Shown here piece after piece: positions 52,901-64,000 of a DNA stretch of 64,000 bases. Within the stretch, counting starts at the first letter, position 1; each line of letters starts with the position of its first letter. The translations under genes and the position numbers were made by a program. The stretch is from Paralichthys olivaceus (taxonomy: Eukaryota > Chordata > Actinopteri > Pleuronectiformes > Paralichthyidae), in assembly GCF_024713975.1 (NCBI RefSeq), contig NC_091100.1:24255501-24319500 (forward strand), read 5' to 3'. The notes under the pieces are model-generated. The model was given only the letters and a program-made list of their open reading frames with translations. It was not told the DNA's origin and did not search any database.

Positions 52901-54306
52901 CACCAGTCTTTGTTTTAAATACATAGTTCTTCTGCTACTAAAAGCTCTACAGCATTATAAAGCTAGTCACTAACCTTTGTCTGCCTCCTGTTGGGTGGTG
53001 GTCAGGGTGTGTGCTGCAGGTTTTGTAACCATTTGAGATGACATGAGAGCAGTAAAGACGGTGACAGAAAGATTGTGCTTGCCCTGAAGAGAGCTGTGGA
53101 TCCTTTCACATTACAAAACTTATTTGATCAAATGTGAGCATAGATGTAAGCATTAGTATAATTTATTCTAAGGCCTCGTTTTTGTGTTTGTTCTTCAGGG
53201 CCTCGACCATCACTCCCCTCAACAAGGCAAAAAATATCATTGAGGATTTCTTTAAGCAGCAGTCGCTAAGCAGGTTTAGGCCTTACAATGTTCAAGACCT
53301 CCTGCAGCCTCTCATCTCCTGCCAGCCTCAAACATCTGCTGACCAGGTATGCCAGGGGCAGAGAGAAATAAATAAAATAATAAATCATTGTATCTAAAAG
53401 TATGTACGTATGCATCTGTTTTAAAGTCTTTTATTATTAAAGCTGTGATTTTGTGTCCTGCTGCTCTGTGGCCGCTCAGGAGCCTGTGGCAGGTCCGTCT
53501 GGCTACCAGCAGCTTCGGCAGCTTCTGAAGGAAACCCTGGACATTTTACAGAAAGAGGGCGTCATATACCGCAAGGTCAAGTCTCAGGATGAACTCTATC
53601 ATGTAAGAAACAGATTTTCTTCTTCTTTTCTACCCATTTCATGGGTTGTTATTGTGAGGCTTTATTAGAGATATGTGTCTGTCTAATGCTGTTGCTCCTC
53701 ACTAGGTGACTGCACAGGATAAAGATCTATTCATAGCTGTAAAAGACATCATCAGAGAAGACTCGAGGAGAGAGAAGTGTAAGAGCATGTTCTTGTATTC
53801 TAAATGAAGTTGGAAACTTTTGACTAATATTGACCGACTCTAGTTTTAGGTTTGACTGAGTGACAGTCCTCTCTGTGGCAGCATTTCGAGTGTAAGAGTC
53901 GTAACTCTTGAGCTGAAATAATCAAAAGTGAAACATATTTACCTGCTTGCACTATAGGGTTAATGTAATGTCTTCTGTTTCCAAAATAAAATGTTTTGTA
54001 TTGTAACATGTGAATAATTAATACAATATAAATCCTAAATAACTCAAGGAAACACTGAAAAATGGAACAACATTAATTAGTCTCCATATAGCCTTGGTTT
54101 GTATGGATATATACTGTACCTGTGTGTTGTTTCCTCCTCTGCCCGTAGATGCAGAGAAGGGCTGCCACATCCTACACATCCTGTCAGCCGTCAGGCAGAG
54201 GTACAGCCTCAACGTGAACAAAGCGGCACTGGAGCTGGTCCTCAAAACACTGGAGTGCAACAGTGACATTGTCAGCACCAGTGAAAACCATTACACTGTG
54301 TTTTAA
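49480..54306 (+). CDS. stn1: CST complex subunit STN1 (OBFC1), 9 coding exons, ~363 aa
   Basis: Coding exons: 49480-49612, 49969-50064, 50843-50920, 51673-51846, 52238-52346, 53199-53346, 53480-53602, 53706-53778, 54149-54306. All joins are canonical and in frame. Clear matches to vertebrate STN1 are [70 protein letters not shown], and a C terminus [14 protein letters not shown]. The N-terminal OB-fold covers about residues 20-165; the rest is the tandem winged-helix domain. STN1 joins CTC1 and TEN1 in CST, which stimulates polymerase alpha-primase fill-in of telomeric C strands and rescues stalled forks. The length is close to human (368). For exon 3 the donor at 50921 (GTGAGT) was chosen over GTAAAT at 50916 because only it keeps frame. 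Poly(A) signals AATAAATAAA lie at 54621-54630. Confidence 0.96.
49904..49951. repeat. (GT)n microsatellite beside the stn1 exon 2 acceptor
   Basis: About 24 GT units end 17 bases before the acceptor AG at 49967-49968, within the span where branch point and polypyrimidine tract normally lie. It is probably length-polymorphic. Confidence 0.97.
50200..50700 (+). mobile_element. Decayed LINE 3' end (L2/Rex-like reverse-transcriptase C-terminal domain)
   Basis: An open stretch at 50258-50707 reads MVWYGHL near the start, then [38 protein letters not shown] and [13 protein letters not shown]. This is the typical order of residues at the end of fish L2-like LINE open reading frames (WYGNL..KI...IIG..KA..I..DPSHP..LLPSG.R.R......SF.P.AI..LN). 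The upstream RT and endonuclease are absent, so the copy is 5'-truncated. It lies in stn1 intron 2. Confidence 0.75.
51168..51420 (-). mobile_element. TTAA element copy 6, diverged and truncated
   Basis: AATGTTCAGTGTGATGG, then GAGATCTAGTGGTGATATTTC, CTCACCTCACCCCTTACAAG and CTCCATGGAAGAAGACCCAC track the reverse complement of the family with many changes. The left terminus and the inner third are missing. It lies in stn1 intron 3. Confidence 0.6.
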
Positions 54307-54630
54307 CACAAGTACAGTGGGTTGGGGACCCCCTATTACAACATAATATTTGTCACATGGCTTATTGCTCCACAATGTGAGCGACCAATGTGAGTAAATC
54401 ATATGATTTAAAAAAGAAAAGTGATGGACAAGACAGGAAGCTGTGTTAATGCCAAAGTGACTGCTGCTCTCAGAGATGCCCTTGCTCCACATTTGGTCCA
54501 TTTTATATCATTGCTTTTATTTTATGTACACGTGCCAAGTTTACATGCTAAGTTAAGTATAAATCATTTGATAGACGTGAAGAGAGAAAATGAACTTCAG
54601 GGAAGTTATATACATGTGTAAATAAATAAA

Positions 54631-56700
54631 CATGCAAAAAAAACGTCTGCTTTTTTAACTGTTGACAGTGAAGTAGTTATATCTTCGACCACCAAAATCA
54701 AATCAGTAATTATTAAGTCGTAGTAAAGCTTAGTGCCAAATGTGAAAGGATTCCCACAAGGTGTTCTGGAGGTAGAGCTCAAATAGAAAAGTAGTCGGTG
54801 AGTTCACAGCGACCTCGGACCACCAACATCTAATCGGTTCTTCCTTGATTCCAAGTTAATATTTTACTGATTACGAAGAAATTCCCTCAACATCCTGTTC
54901 ACAAGAATACCATGAACGGATGGATGTACAACCCGGAAATATAGTGCCCTTGGCCACTGGCTGTCACTGGCACGGAGGCATAAAAATGCAGCTCATGTGT
55001 GGCTGTATTAACCTTCTCAGGTGCCCTGGGAATAAAAAAGGCAGCTGTTCCTCCACTGGTCATCATGAGCAACATACATGTCCCATTAGCCCCATGTTAG
55101 AGCTGACCCAAATCATCTGAGCACAATATTACCCATATAAAAGAGTTATAAACATATTGGATGCTGTAACACCACATGCACCACTATGTCATTTCTGAAT
55201 ATTGTTATAATGGTAAAATCTGAACAGAATAGCCAGCATTTTTCATGTAACACAAATATAAGGGCTCAATTATGCCATGTTAACACCTCATGTACCACAG
55301 ATATACAGGGATATAGGAAATGTGTTAGATGTATAGGTGTATGTTCTTTATAGGCTTTATTTGTATACATTGAGACACAGACAATCATTTCAATCTAATC
55401 AATTGAATATCACCCAGACAAAAGAGCATAGAGTTTAACTGTTAAGATCTTCACTACTTCATGTCCTAGATTTGCTGTGTATTAAATTAAATACTTTAAA
55501 TTTGTGTATTTGTAACATATAAGCACAAAACTGAATTAAAGATATAATGATGACAGGCTCTAAACTAGAGGTTTGATAGAGGGAACATTTTTAATACAGG
55601 GCCTCAGTGTCAGGTATTAAGGGACGACCCAGCTTAACGTCATTATATCAGTTATATTATATTACCAGGGCTGGATTAACCTGCCAGTGAGCCCTGAGGG
55701 GCAAAAGCCATAGACACATTAAGCTGCCTGTGTAAGTCGGTTGAATGCAAATTTGTTCAGGAATACACAAATGAAAGTATACTATCTACTGACATTTGAA
55801 AACATTGGATTTTTACACAGGGGTGTGAGACAAGATGAGACAAGAATTAAAAGACTAAAGGGCCCTCCAGTGGTGGCTGCTCAAAAGAGGTTGGTCCACG
55901 TTGACGCAGCAGAGGCTGACATATTCTGACTACCCTAGTCTACCTCAAAAGCACTGGACATTTAAAATAATACAAATGATCTGGTTCATATTGATACCCT
56001 TTTTAATTTAAACGTCATGGCAGTAGTGATAGGCAACTAAACTTCAAGAGCAAAGTGTAAAATCCTTGGTTTGCACTCTCAAGTTCAAAATGGGATTGAC
56101 CTGAAAAACCATTTTCCATTAGATTCTATCATAATCAATTAATAATTGGGGCGTGGGGCCCAGGGGCAGTTACCCACACTGCCTGGCAGGTAATCTAGCT
56201 CTTGCATATTAACATACACTTACTCACCCACATTACCACAAAGCAGTGACACACAATTCCCCTGGAGCATAGGGCCCCTGCAGACTTGGGCCCCCTGGGA
56301 GAAAGCTTATACTTTAGCCCCACATATTAACATACACCTATTCAAAGGCAATTCTACAAAGGAGTTGCCATGCTGCACCCCTGGAGTATTGAGGGCCCCT
56401 GGGGGTGGTTGGGTCCCCAAGGCAGTTGAGTGGGTTGGGTTCATTGCAACAGTAAATAAAGTAGATTTCAATAAGATGACACTGAGGTGGGGTTTTAAAG
56501 GTTTATCTGGGTTCTCTCTGTCTAAGGACAGAGGATGTCCTGATGCTGGGGACAAATATTGGATGGGATGTTTTAATAAAATCAAATCGACTTGAGCTGG
56601 TCCTGGTGAGGATGCTCTGTCGAAAAACATTCCACTGATTCAGACATTTCTCTTATCTTTCATTTAGGAAGTAAAAAGGACAAGTGTAAATCGCAGCCTC
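54631..56700. other. stn1-sh3pxd2a intergenic region
   Basis: No supported gene. It contains a hAT-like element (55666-56204) and, directly after it, two diverged copies of a roughly 118-bp unit starting CATATTAACATACAC at 56205 and 56323. A few open stretches (for example 56307-56630 minus) have no similarity I recognise. Confidence 0.5.
55666..56204. mobile_element. hAT-like non-autonomous element with degenerate target duplication
   Basis: The left end is CAGGGCTGGATTAACCTGCC; the reverse complement of the right end is CAAGAGCTAGATTACCTGCC, a terminal inverted repeat of about 22 bp. Flanking octamers TATATTAC (55658-55665) and CATATTAA (56205-56212) agree at six of eight positions. It is 539 bp long with no transposase. 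Confidence 0.7.
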
Positions 56701-57703
56701 TGTCTTCAGGAGCGTGCTCGTGTTGTGCGCACGGGGGCAGTGTTTGGTCGCTAATTGGCTCTTTCATGTGGAGCAGCCTGCTGCTGATTGGTCGCCGGCG
56801 GAACATCTGTATCCATAGTTCCAGCCGCTCGTGTCTCCGGCCAGAAAGCTGCTCGTGACTCAGAGGCTGGATCCCTGTCATCTACCTGATCATTATTATG
56901 ACAGCTCACAGCGCGTGTAAGAGCACCCTGTGACCCGCAGCGTATCATACTGAAACACACCACCAGCCTACAGCGGCGCCAGATGTTCGAGACACATTGT
57001 TCCATATCCTCTCAAAGTTATGAGGACAGAGTCGAACCGCTGCCGCATTCTGTCGATCAGCGGCACAATCGTGTCACAGGAAGGCAAAGCCACAGCGCTT
57101 TTTATTCCAAGTAGCTGAGGACGCGAGTGAAGCCCATCCCACTCAGTTCCCCTAAATTCACTGCGCCTGCTGGAGCCCGGGGGCCGCTGGGCTGGATGTG
57201 CCGGTGCTAACGCTGCGTCCATCCTGTCTCCTCCAGGTGGGATGCGGATCCTGTCTGCGGACACCGCGGCAGACACAAAGGAGCGAGCCTCACTTTCTGT
57301 TTTTTTTTTTTAAAGGTAACCACCTCGATCAGCACCGGCCAGCCTGTGCGTGAGTGTGTATGTGTGGGGGGGCTAATCGCCGGATATATCCGTCTGCGCA
57401 CATTTCAGCCGAGGGGCGAGCAGCGCGCGGCTCTAAGTGGACTATCGATAAGTTTCTGATCAGATCGACGCTCGTCGACCGGGAGGAAGAGGAGGAGGTG
57501 GCGGGCTGCTGCTGCTGGTGGGTGTTTTTGGGGAGAATCGCCGGCTCTCCTCGAGTGGAGCCCACGGACTGAACTGCTCGATGACACAGCGATGAATGTT
57601 GTGATTTCGCTGCCGTGATACGAGGAGGATCCGCGCGTCTGGAGCCGCCGCAGCTGCCCGCCAGCCCGCCCGGCTCCCTCCGCTCTCCGCCCGCCGCCTC
57701 TCC
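56700..57703 (+). promoter_or_regulatory. sh3pxd2a CpG-rich promoter and 5' leader
   Basis: GC and CpG content rise sharply from about 56700 to 57950, with an inverted CCAAT-type ATTGG at about 56752 and 56787. The 400 bases before the start codon are GC-rich with purine stretches (GAGGAAGAGGAGGAGG near 57482), consistent with a long structured 5' leader of a developmental gene. The transcription start cannot be placed. Confidence 0.5.
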
Positions 57704-57799
57704 ATGCAGAGCCTCTGCAGGGTCAAGATGCAGTTCCGGACTGTGCTGGACGTGAAAGTCGTGGACGTGGAGAAGAGGCGCAATCCGTCCAAACACTAC
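57704..57799 (+). CDS. sh3pxd2a: SH3 and PX domain-containing protein 2A (TKS5/FISH), first coding exon only
   Basis: The exon ends DVKVVDVEKRRNPSKHY at donor GTGAGT (57800), phase 0. This is the start of the PX domain and matches VVDVEKRRNPSKHYV of vertebrate SH3PXD2A better than the SH3PXD2B counterpart (VLDVQKRRVPNKHYV). Two in-frame starts exist: 57704 (MQSLCRVK...) and 57728 (MQFRTVLDV...). The second is closer to the PX-domain edge and plausible; I give the outer limit. This is the long, PX-containing isoform whose PX binds phosphoinositides and recruits the Src-substrate scaffold to podosomes and invadopodia. Its place next to stn1 on the same strand supports the call. No further exon was found before 64000. 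Confidence 0.87.
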
Positions 57800-60700
57800 G
57801 TGAGTTGCCTGCACTGCCTCATCCTGTGTCACCTTTATCCCCCCCCCCCCCCCCTCACGCTCAGCTCGTCCCATGTCAGCGGTGTGTCTGTGTCCCTCCG
57901 GCCTTTTCCCAGTCCCAGCATGTCACCTAAACGCCGCATTTAGTCCAATAAACGCAGCTTAGCTGACAGCAGGACCACTACCAAGCTAGGCTCATTGTTA
58001 GGACCCTTTATATATATAGTCTATGGTTAGGACTCCACAGTGTGTTACTGACATATAGGTGAGCTGTCAGTGCTGTTGTCAGTGAGCAGCCTGGATGTGT
58101 CCAGCACTGTAACCTGGTGCTGCAGGTGATTGTGTTGGACTTCCTCACACACTGTCAGCTCCTCAGATGTCCATGATGGAGCCCTGCTCTAATGCTTCCA
58201 TGTGCTGTTGGTGGTCACCTGCTTAATAACTGAAGACCAAATTACATTCATGATCAGTGCAAGCTCACCTGCGTCTCTCATGGAATTGTAAGGTGTGAGC
58301 AGAACTTCCACAGCCACACACTCCTCACAGCCTCACAACGATTCTACATAGTAGAGGATTTCGTTAGTAGAGCATTAAAGATGACTGTGTATATAATGCA
58401 TGACTTGGGATCCATCTTAGTCCTCTGACAAGTAATCACATACATGCAGGATTTATTTATGTAGCTTATAGTCTCATATAGAATAGCTTCAATGAAGACA
58501 AAGATCCTTATGTGCACATTTACGTTCAGGAACATGACCGTTATCCATAGAGACTGGCAGGTTTAATGGCAAACAGACAGAATGAGGGACATTTTTTCTT
58601 TTACTGTCCTGTGTATCAGGACACAGAGGATGTTCTCTTTGGTAAAATGTGTGCTTGTTTCTTTTGGTTGGATGATTATGAAAGACTTAAGTTCTGCTTC
58701 AGGAAGGGAAGTTTTGTAGTAGCAGATTTTTTAAGGCAGTCAGTTAAAGAAGGCAGATTTTTATTTTTGTTATGACCAAGCTGTAAAATAACAGACAGCA
58801 ACTTATACCCATGAGGGTATAATTTCATGTCTAAAATGGAGATCACCCTGTCTGTGAAATGATCACTGGATCCTGAATACTTCTGCACCCAGTCCAGTTG
58901 ACTAAATAATCTGATTTAATGGCTGTACATTTTGATATCATATAATATGATCTTCTTCAGCAGGTAGACATTTCCTGGTTGTCTATGGACTCATACATGT
59001 TGAGATGTGGATGAGCTTATGAAGGACCTCTCGTCCATGATGGCCTAGAAGTTACAAGAGGTTTAAAAGTTCATTCCAGATTTTGGAGACACTTGGCAGA
59101 ACAATCTTGGAAGGTGTCAGACTTTATTTTAGTTGAGATTTAAGTTGTGTCATTGATTATTTAAAAATAATCTAGGTCACTGCTTTCCACAGTCACAACA
59201 GGCTTCAGTAATTATTGTTACCTTCCCGATCCTTGCATCCTGTGGCCTTATCAATACCTCACTTGTTATTAGAGCCTGTGTTGGGCCTCTGCACTTCATG
59301 GCCCCAGTTCAGATCCTATTTCCACCTCATAAACAAGTCATAATAAATGACCATCATGAAAAGAACATGATCTTGTTCATATGTAATTACAGTCCTGCAG
59401 ACCCTCGGGTCTAATGATATCTTAGCACAATTAGCTCACTTGTCTGTAAGGGAGAATTCACAGGGCTCCTGCCATGTGTTACCATATATCAGACATACTG
59501 TACCTGCTTTACAGAAGTGAAAAAATGTTATAAATCCTAGACATGTAGTAGTTTTATTGTCTTTTCTAGAACAATATGAGGATATGATGTAGTGCATCAC
59601 ATCACTAACACACGTACTGTATTTTACTACAGGTGCATAGCATGGGGGTGGCCTCCGTGAAACTGATCCCTAATCTCTGACCCTGTCGAAGCATCACTGT
59701 AAAGGGCCCAGGGCAAAAATGAGCCAAGGGTCCCTATTGACACCCCCTCCTTCGTTCCTGTCACTCTTTGTGCATTGTTCCTTCAAGTATTCATCAAGTA
59801 CAGTGCGAACAGCAGAGTACACATGGCAGCTTAATTATAGTTTGCCTAGAGCTCTTGAAACCAGTACGCTCATACTGGCATCCATAGCTGCCCCCAGGTT
59901 TGCTGCGTTCCAGGGAATTTGTGTGTACTTGATGGAACACAAACTCATTTATGCTCCATCATGTAAGAACAACTACAACAGAAATTCAAATGTTCTTAAA
60001 ACAAGATGTTGGTAAGATAAGGTAACGATGCAAGTCATGCCTGAAGACATTGCAGTTAATATTGTGCTTCAGTGAAGCATATTACCAAACAGATTAATGT
60101 ATTCAAATGACAGCTAAACATATGATATGAGATGGCTTTGGCCTTGTGGAACCTTCTCGGTGAACCAAAGATTATAGTTTAGGATAGCATTAAAAATGGA
60201 TGTTGGGGAAACAGCTGGTCTGGGTTTGTCAAAAATAGAAAATACACTTATAGTATCAGCACCAAAGCTATCCAATTTACATGTCATATCTTTTTGCTTA
60301 ACCCGAAAAGAAATGTGTAAAATGTCAAACTGTGAATTTAAAACTTGAAAACGTTTTTGGCAGAGCCAGTCTCAGGTTCCCTCTGCTTCCAGTTTTATGG
60401 TAATTCACATAAAAAGCTAATCACTGCTTGTCTCAAGGTATATATTTAATGTACAGACACAAGACTCACTCCCACTCGCTCCCATGTTGTTTTTGTCATG
60501 CTCTTTGTTAAATGTGAGGAACCACAGTGGAAATAAACCATTGGGCTCATCTTGGTTATTTATTCTCAAAAATTGAGACTACTTTTAATCTGTATTTTTC
60601 AAATTTCCCCCTTGTGGGACAAATAAAAGATTATCTTATTTAAATCATATACCCATAATTCAGTCAAATTCACTCTCGACAAGGAAAATACTAAAATACA

Positions 60701-61120
60701 AACCCGGAGAACAAATAATTGTATGTAGCTGACTAAAATGATAAAATAGGCTAACAAGCAGGATTCTCTGGAGACAGTAAAGTCTGCTATTACTAATATA
60801 TACTATTATTAACTCATACTTATTGTTTCCATAGCGTAGCTTGTCAGTGTGATAGCAGCTGCCCAACTCAGTTTAGCTCCTTAGGTAGACTTGTTGAGTA
60901 GAAGCCAAGCTTTATTTTAGGGTGGAAAGATTCCGAAACCACTGTCTCTTTACACAATATAGAAAGAGAACCTGTGATATCAGAACCCCCAAAGCCCTGC
61001 AGATACAGCCTGTTGAGCGCTCATAATTTATCATGTAAATTTAATGCAACACAACTCATTTTTATTACATAATTAACATTATAACACATGCAAATTACCA
61101 AATGAGCATTCTATTTAAAT

Positions 61121-61492
61121 TTAAAGGTCCAGTGTGTTAGATTTAGGTGAAAGGAACTATATGCAGAAATTGAATGTAGAATAATCCTCATGATGTTTTC
61201 ACTAGTTTGTGTCATCTAAATTATATGAATTGTAGTTTTCTTTACCCCAGAAAAGACTCTTTATATTTAAAAACTTTATATTTACATTGAGGGGACCCTC
61301 TCTACGGAGGCCGCCATGTTTTTTACATTAGTCCAGACTGGACAAACTAAACACCTTTTGAGTTTTTATGACAACTGAAGCTACCACATGTTCTTTTCAT
61401 GTTTGGAAGGAGAGGGTGAGGTGAGGGGTGTTCAGCTGCAACATGCAACTTCAACACTGGATATCACTAAATTCTACAAACTGTACCTTTAA
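61121..61492 (+). mobile_element. TTAA element copy 5
   Basis: Complete 372-bp copy from TTAAAGGTCCAGTGTGTTAG to AACTGTACCTTTAA, in the first intron of sh3pxd2a. It is very similar to copy 4, including the GTCCAGACTGGACAAACTAA block, which suggests recent activity of one subfamily. Confidence 0.87.
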
Positions 61493-61680
61493 GGCAAGCT
61501 GTATATTCTCCAAATATGACACATTACACCTGTTTTATTGCTTTCAAACTATGTGTAAAGCTAAAGTTGAGTGGGTTCTGATTATAGCTGTGCTATGTTT
61601 TAGATTCCTCCGTCTCAACGGGCCGGTCTGTGGCCTAGTTTCCCGAGCTACCCTGTCTCTGGAGACAAGGCAAGCCACTG

Positions 61681-61730
61681 TGAGAAGGAAAGGAGGGAAA
61701 GAGGGAGAGAGAGAGAGAGAGAGGGAGGGG
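61681..61730. repeat. GA-rich microsatellite
   Basis: A purine run with a GAGA core of about 22 bases and GGGA/GGAA flanks, in sh3pxd2a intron 1. Confidence 0.9.
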
Positions 61731-64000
61731 AGTAGAAAAAACAAGAGAAAGACAATCTGTGGCACCCATTGAATCTCATTTGTAATGTTTGTGAAACCAG
61801 CTGGAAATGCTTATCCTGTGAGAGAAGGGGGGGTTGAGGCTCGGGGCTTTGTCAAAGGGAAGTGCTCGTTGGACCATGGGGTAAGCTGGATCGCTGGGTC
61901 GCAAACACCTACCATCAACACACACAAACAACTCAAGTTCTCCTCCTGTGGACAGTTGTGTTTGTGTGTTTGCAGGAGGAGGTGATAAAAGAGAAAGCAA
62001 GGTTGTGCTTTCGGCCATGTTTACTATAAGCTTCTGTTTCTCCGACAAGTCCCAGTCCCCTAACATTTCATTTTCTAGAGACTCCTGTGCGGCACAAAGG
62101 TCCAGACTAGAAGACGGTGTTGTTATTTGGCACCATAAAACATCTCTTCAGAGAGCTGTTACCCACTCAAATATTTATTGGCCTATCAAACAAAGAGTGA
62201 TATCTCGGTGAAAAGGGTCCCTGTTTTTAGATGCTCACCCCGACTGGCAAGAGGCGTGCTGCTGGTGGTGGGGACATCTTTTAAAAAGGGGACATGTTTT
62301 GGTGATGCCATTGTTCTGGATAGGGTGAAGACTAGCTGAAAGTGCTCAAGGGATGAGTGTGTGAGAAAGAGAAAAGGACGAGGTTGAGTCAGGGGCTTAG
62401 TAAAGTCGATGTGCTTGATGCTCAGTTTGCTGAGCCCTAACTCGGAGACTGATACTGACAGGAGTGTATTCTGGGCTGCATGCACTGGCACAGGTTGTTG
62501 ACAAAATCGCAGGATGTTGTCATTCTAGCACTGTTGTTAGTGGGACCTCACATTCAATGTGTTCATGTGTTCAGTGCCAGATGTTGTCTGTGATTTTTCT
62601 GAATATTTTATTTGTCTTAAATGCATTACAAAAAGCTGTATTCCAATTGCCACACGTCTCCTATCTCCTATTCTGTCTTGATTCAGGGAAACATCACATG
62701 ATGTGGTGATCGAACATGGCCTCCGGCACCTTGGTGATCTTCTCAACAGCTTGAGTTCTGATTACATCACCCAGAGATGCTGATGCTCTGTTGAGAGACA
62801 GAACATGTGTGGGCATCATGTGTGGCCTTGACTGTGCTGGCCCTGGTGTTGTTTTCATGGAAAAATGACGTTCCCAGCATCCCTCTATGTGTTGTCGTGC
62901 CGTGTCAGTCTGTTCTGACATGTGTTTTATGTGTAAGAGGATGAAAGACTGTGGAGCAAAGGAGAAAGAAGAGAGAACTGATAGCAAGAAAGAGATGGCT
63001 TGCAGCAGTTTATGTGAGATAACTGGATAGTCAGGGAAATTGGCTAAAAAGTTCTTAGAATCAGACTGGCTTGATTAGCATGAAAATATATTCTTTCTCT
63101 ACTGAAGCACTCGAGCATGATTTGTTAGAATTTTTTTATCGAGTTACTGTGACTTTTCAATAGAAATGATTCCCTCTGGTGCTAGCGCAGGTGCACCTGT
63201 GTGCGCATATATTAGAATATGGAGGACCGCCAAAGTCTAGACACTTAATGGGAACCACTGGGTTAATAATTATTATATAATATATTAACCAAAAAGTACA
63301 GATAATCTTACAAAGAATATTTCCACAAATACTTAAACTTGAAGGGATGCTCCAGTAATGTAGTATGACCACCCAACAATGCATTTGCCCTCATTTCTTT
63401 GGTGTGTTGAGTGTCTCTTGTTTGCTTTTATGGCCTGTTACTCTCACTTCTCTCCCCTGTACTGTTTTCCTGCAATAAGGTCTAATAAACTCACTATGTG
63501 CCACCTGCTCAGCAGCAAACAGCTGACAGACAAAGTTAGCAGCTAGCTGGTGAACATAGTTGAGTATTAAGAAGCTTAAATGAGTGATACTTCCCATAGA
63601 GATTGGTGGAGACCAAAAACAGCGCTAAAAGCAGAGTGGATATTGGACTTACCAGGAAGAAAAGGAAAACATACTCCAAATGAATGTCAGTGTTGCGCCA
63701 TGCCTGCTGGATGTGTAAATAGGCAACTGTTCCCTACAAATTCCTCATATAAACTTGATAAAGTGAGGCAAGGTAAGGAATGTGTTCTCAGCTTTGTGAA
63801 ATACTTGAAAAACCTTGAAAGTAAACTGTTGGAATGTCTTATAGTTGAAGATTCGTGACATGGACGTGACATTCCCCTCAAGGTGAGGGACTTTCCTTGA
63901 GGCTTCTTTTAGCAGCCGTAGCACTTTAAATGGATCTGTCTTGAATGATGTGTGATGCCAAAAGGCTTAAAAACATGATGTCACAGTTAATTAATTGAAA

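Larger units (their letters stand above)
57800..64000 (+). other. sh3pxd2a intron 1 (5' part, at least 6.2 kb)
   Basis: No PX-domain second exon (expected to begin YIINVTW-like) is visible. Content: a run of 16 C at 57839-57854, a TTAA element at 61121-61492, a GA-rich microsatellite at 61681-61730, and otherwise AT-rich sequence. Long first introns in this gene are usual, and regulatory elements may be present but cannot be recognised here. Confidence 0.7.

Noticed and set aside
57329-57874. 181-codon minus-strand frame over the sh3pxd2a start
   Set aside because: It is antisense to the GC-rich leader and first exon; long open frames are common in such composition, and no similarity was seen.

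Overview
This window is nuclear DNA of a bony fish, most likely a spiny-rayed (percomorph-type) teleost. The evidence is spliced genes with GT-AG introns, exon-by-exon matches to vertebrate genes, short introns, many microsatellites, and several dispersed repeats that I know from teleost genomes. No prokaryotic, organellar or viral gene was seen.

Layout. Positions 1-686 (minus strand) hold the first two coding exons of dtd1 (D-aminoacyl-tRNA deacylase 1); the rest of the gene lies left of the window. Positions 2054-3211 (minus) hold a complete two-exon gene matching smim26. A gene-free stretch of about 6.8 kb follows (3212-10067). Then comes col17a1 (plus, 10068-29116), complete across 54 coding exons for about 1625 residues. 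Tail-to-tail with it is slk (minus, 48350-31362), 19 coding exons for about 1039 residues. Head-to-head with slk is stn1 (plus, 49480-54306), 9 coding exons for about 363 residues. At the right end is the first coding exon of sh3pxd2a (plus, 57704-57799); the rest of the window is its first intron.

The order col17a1-slk-stn1-sh3pxd2a matches human 10q24-q25, while dtd1-smim26 are neighbours in the same order and direction at human 20p11. The window therefore spans a junction between two ancestral linkage blocks, somewhere in 3.4-10 kb. The genes do not form one pathway: Dtd1 does translation quality control, Smim26 is a small membrane microprotein, Col17a1 belongs to the hemidesmosome, Slk is an STE20-family kinase acting on the cortex and cytoskeleton, Stn1 is a CST telomere-replication subunit, and Sh3pxd2a is a podosome scaffold.

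Repeats. A 370-380 bp TTAA-flanked inverted-repeat element occurs at least six times (13.3, 23.0, 37.2, 46.1, 51.2, 61.1 kb). Two hAT-like non-autonomous elements have recognisable 8-bp target duplications (14616-15653 and 55666-56204). There is a decayed LINE 3' end in stn1 and a 400-bp TTGTG/TTGTA array abutting a col17a1 splice acceptor. I found no convincing new biological system. The points most worth a second look are the tandem exon duplications in col17a1, its all-phase-1 intron architecture, the AG-free satellite beside an acceptor, the divergent 31-residue cassette exon in slk, and the linkage junction.
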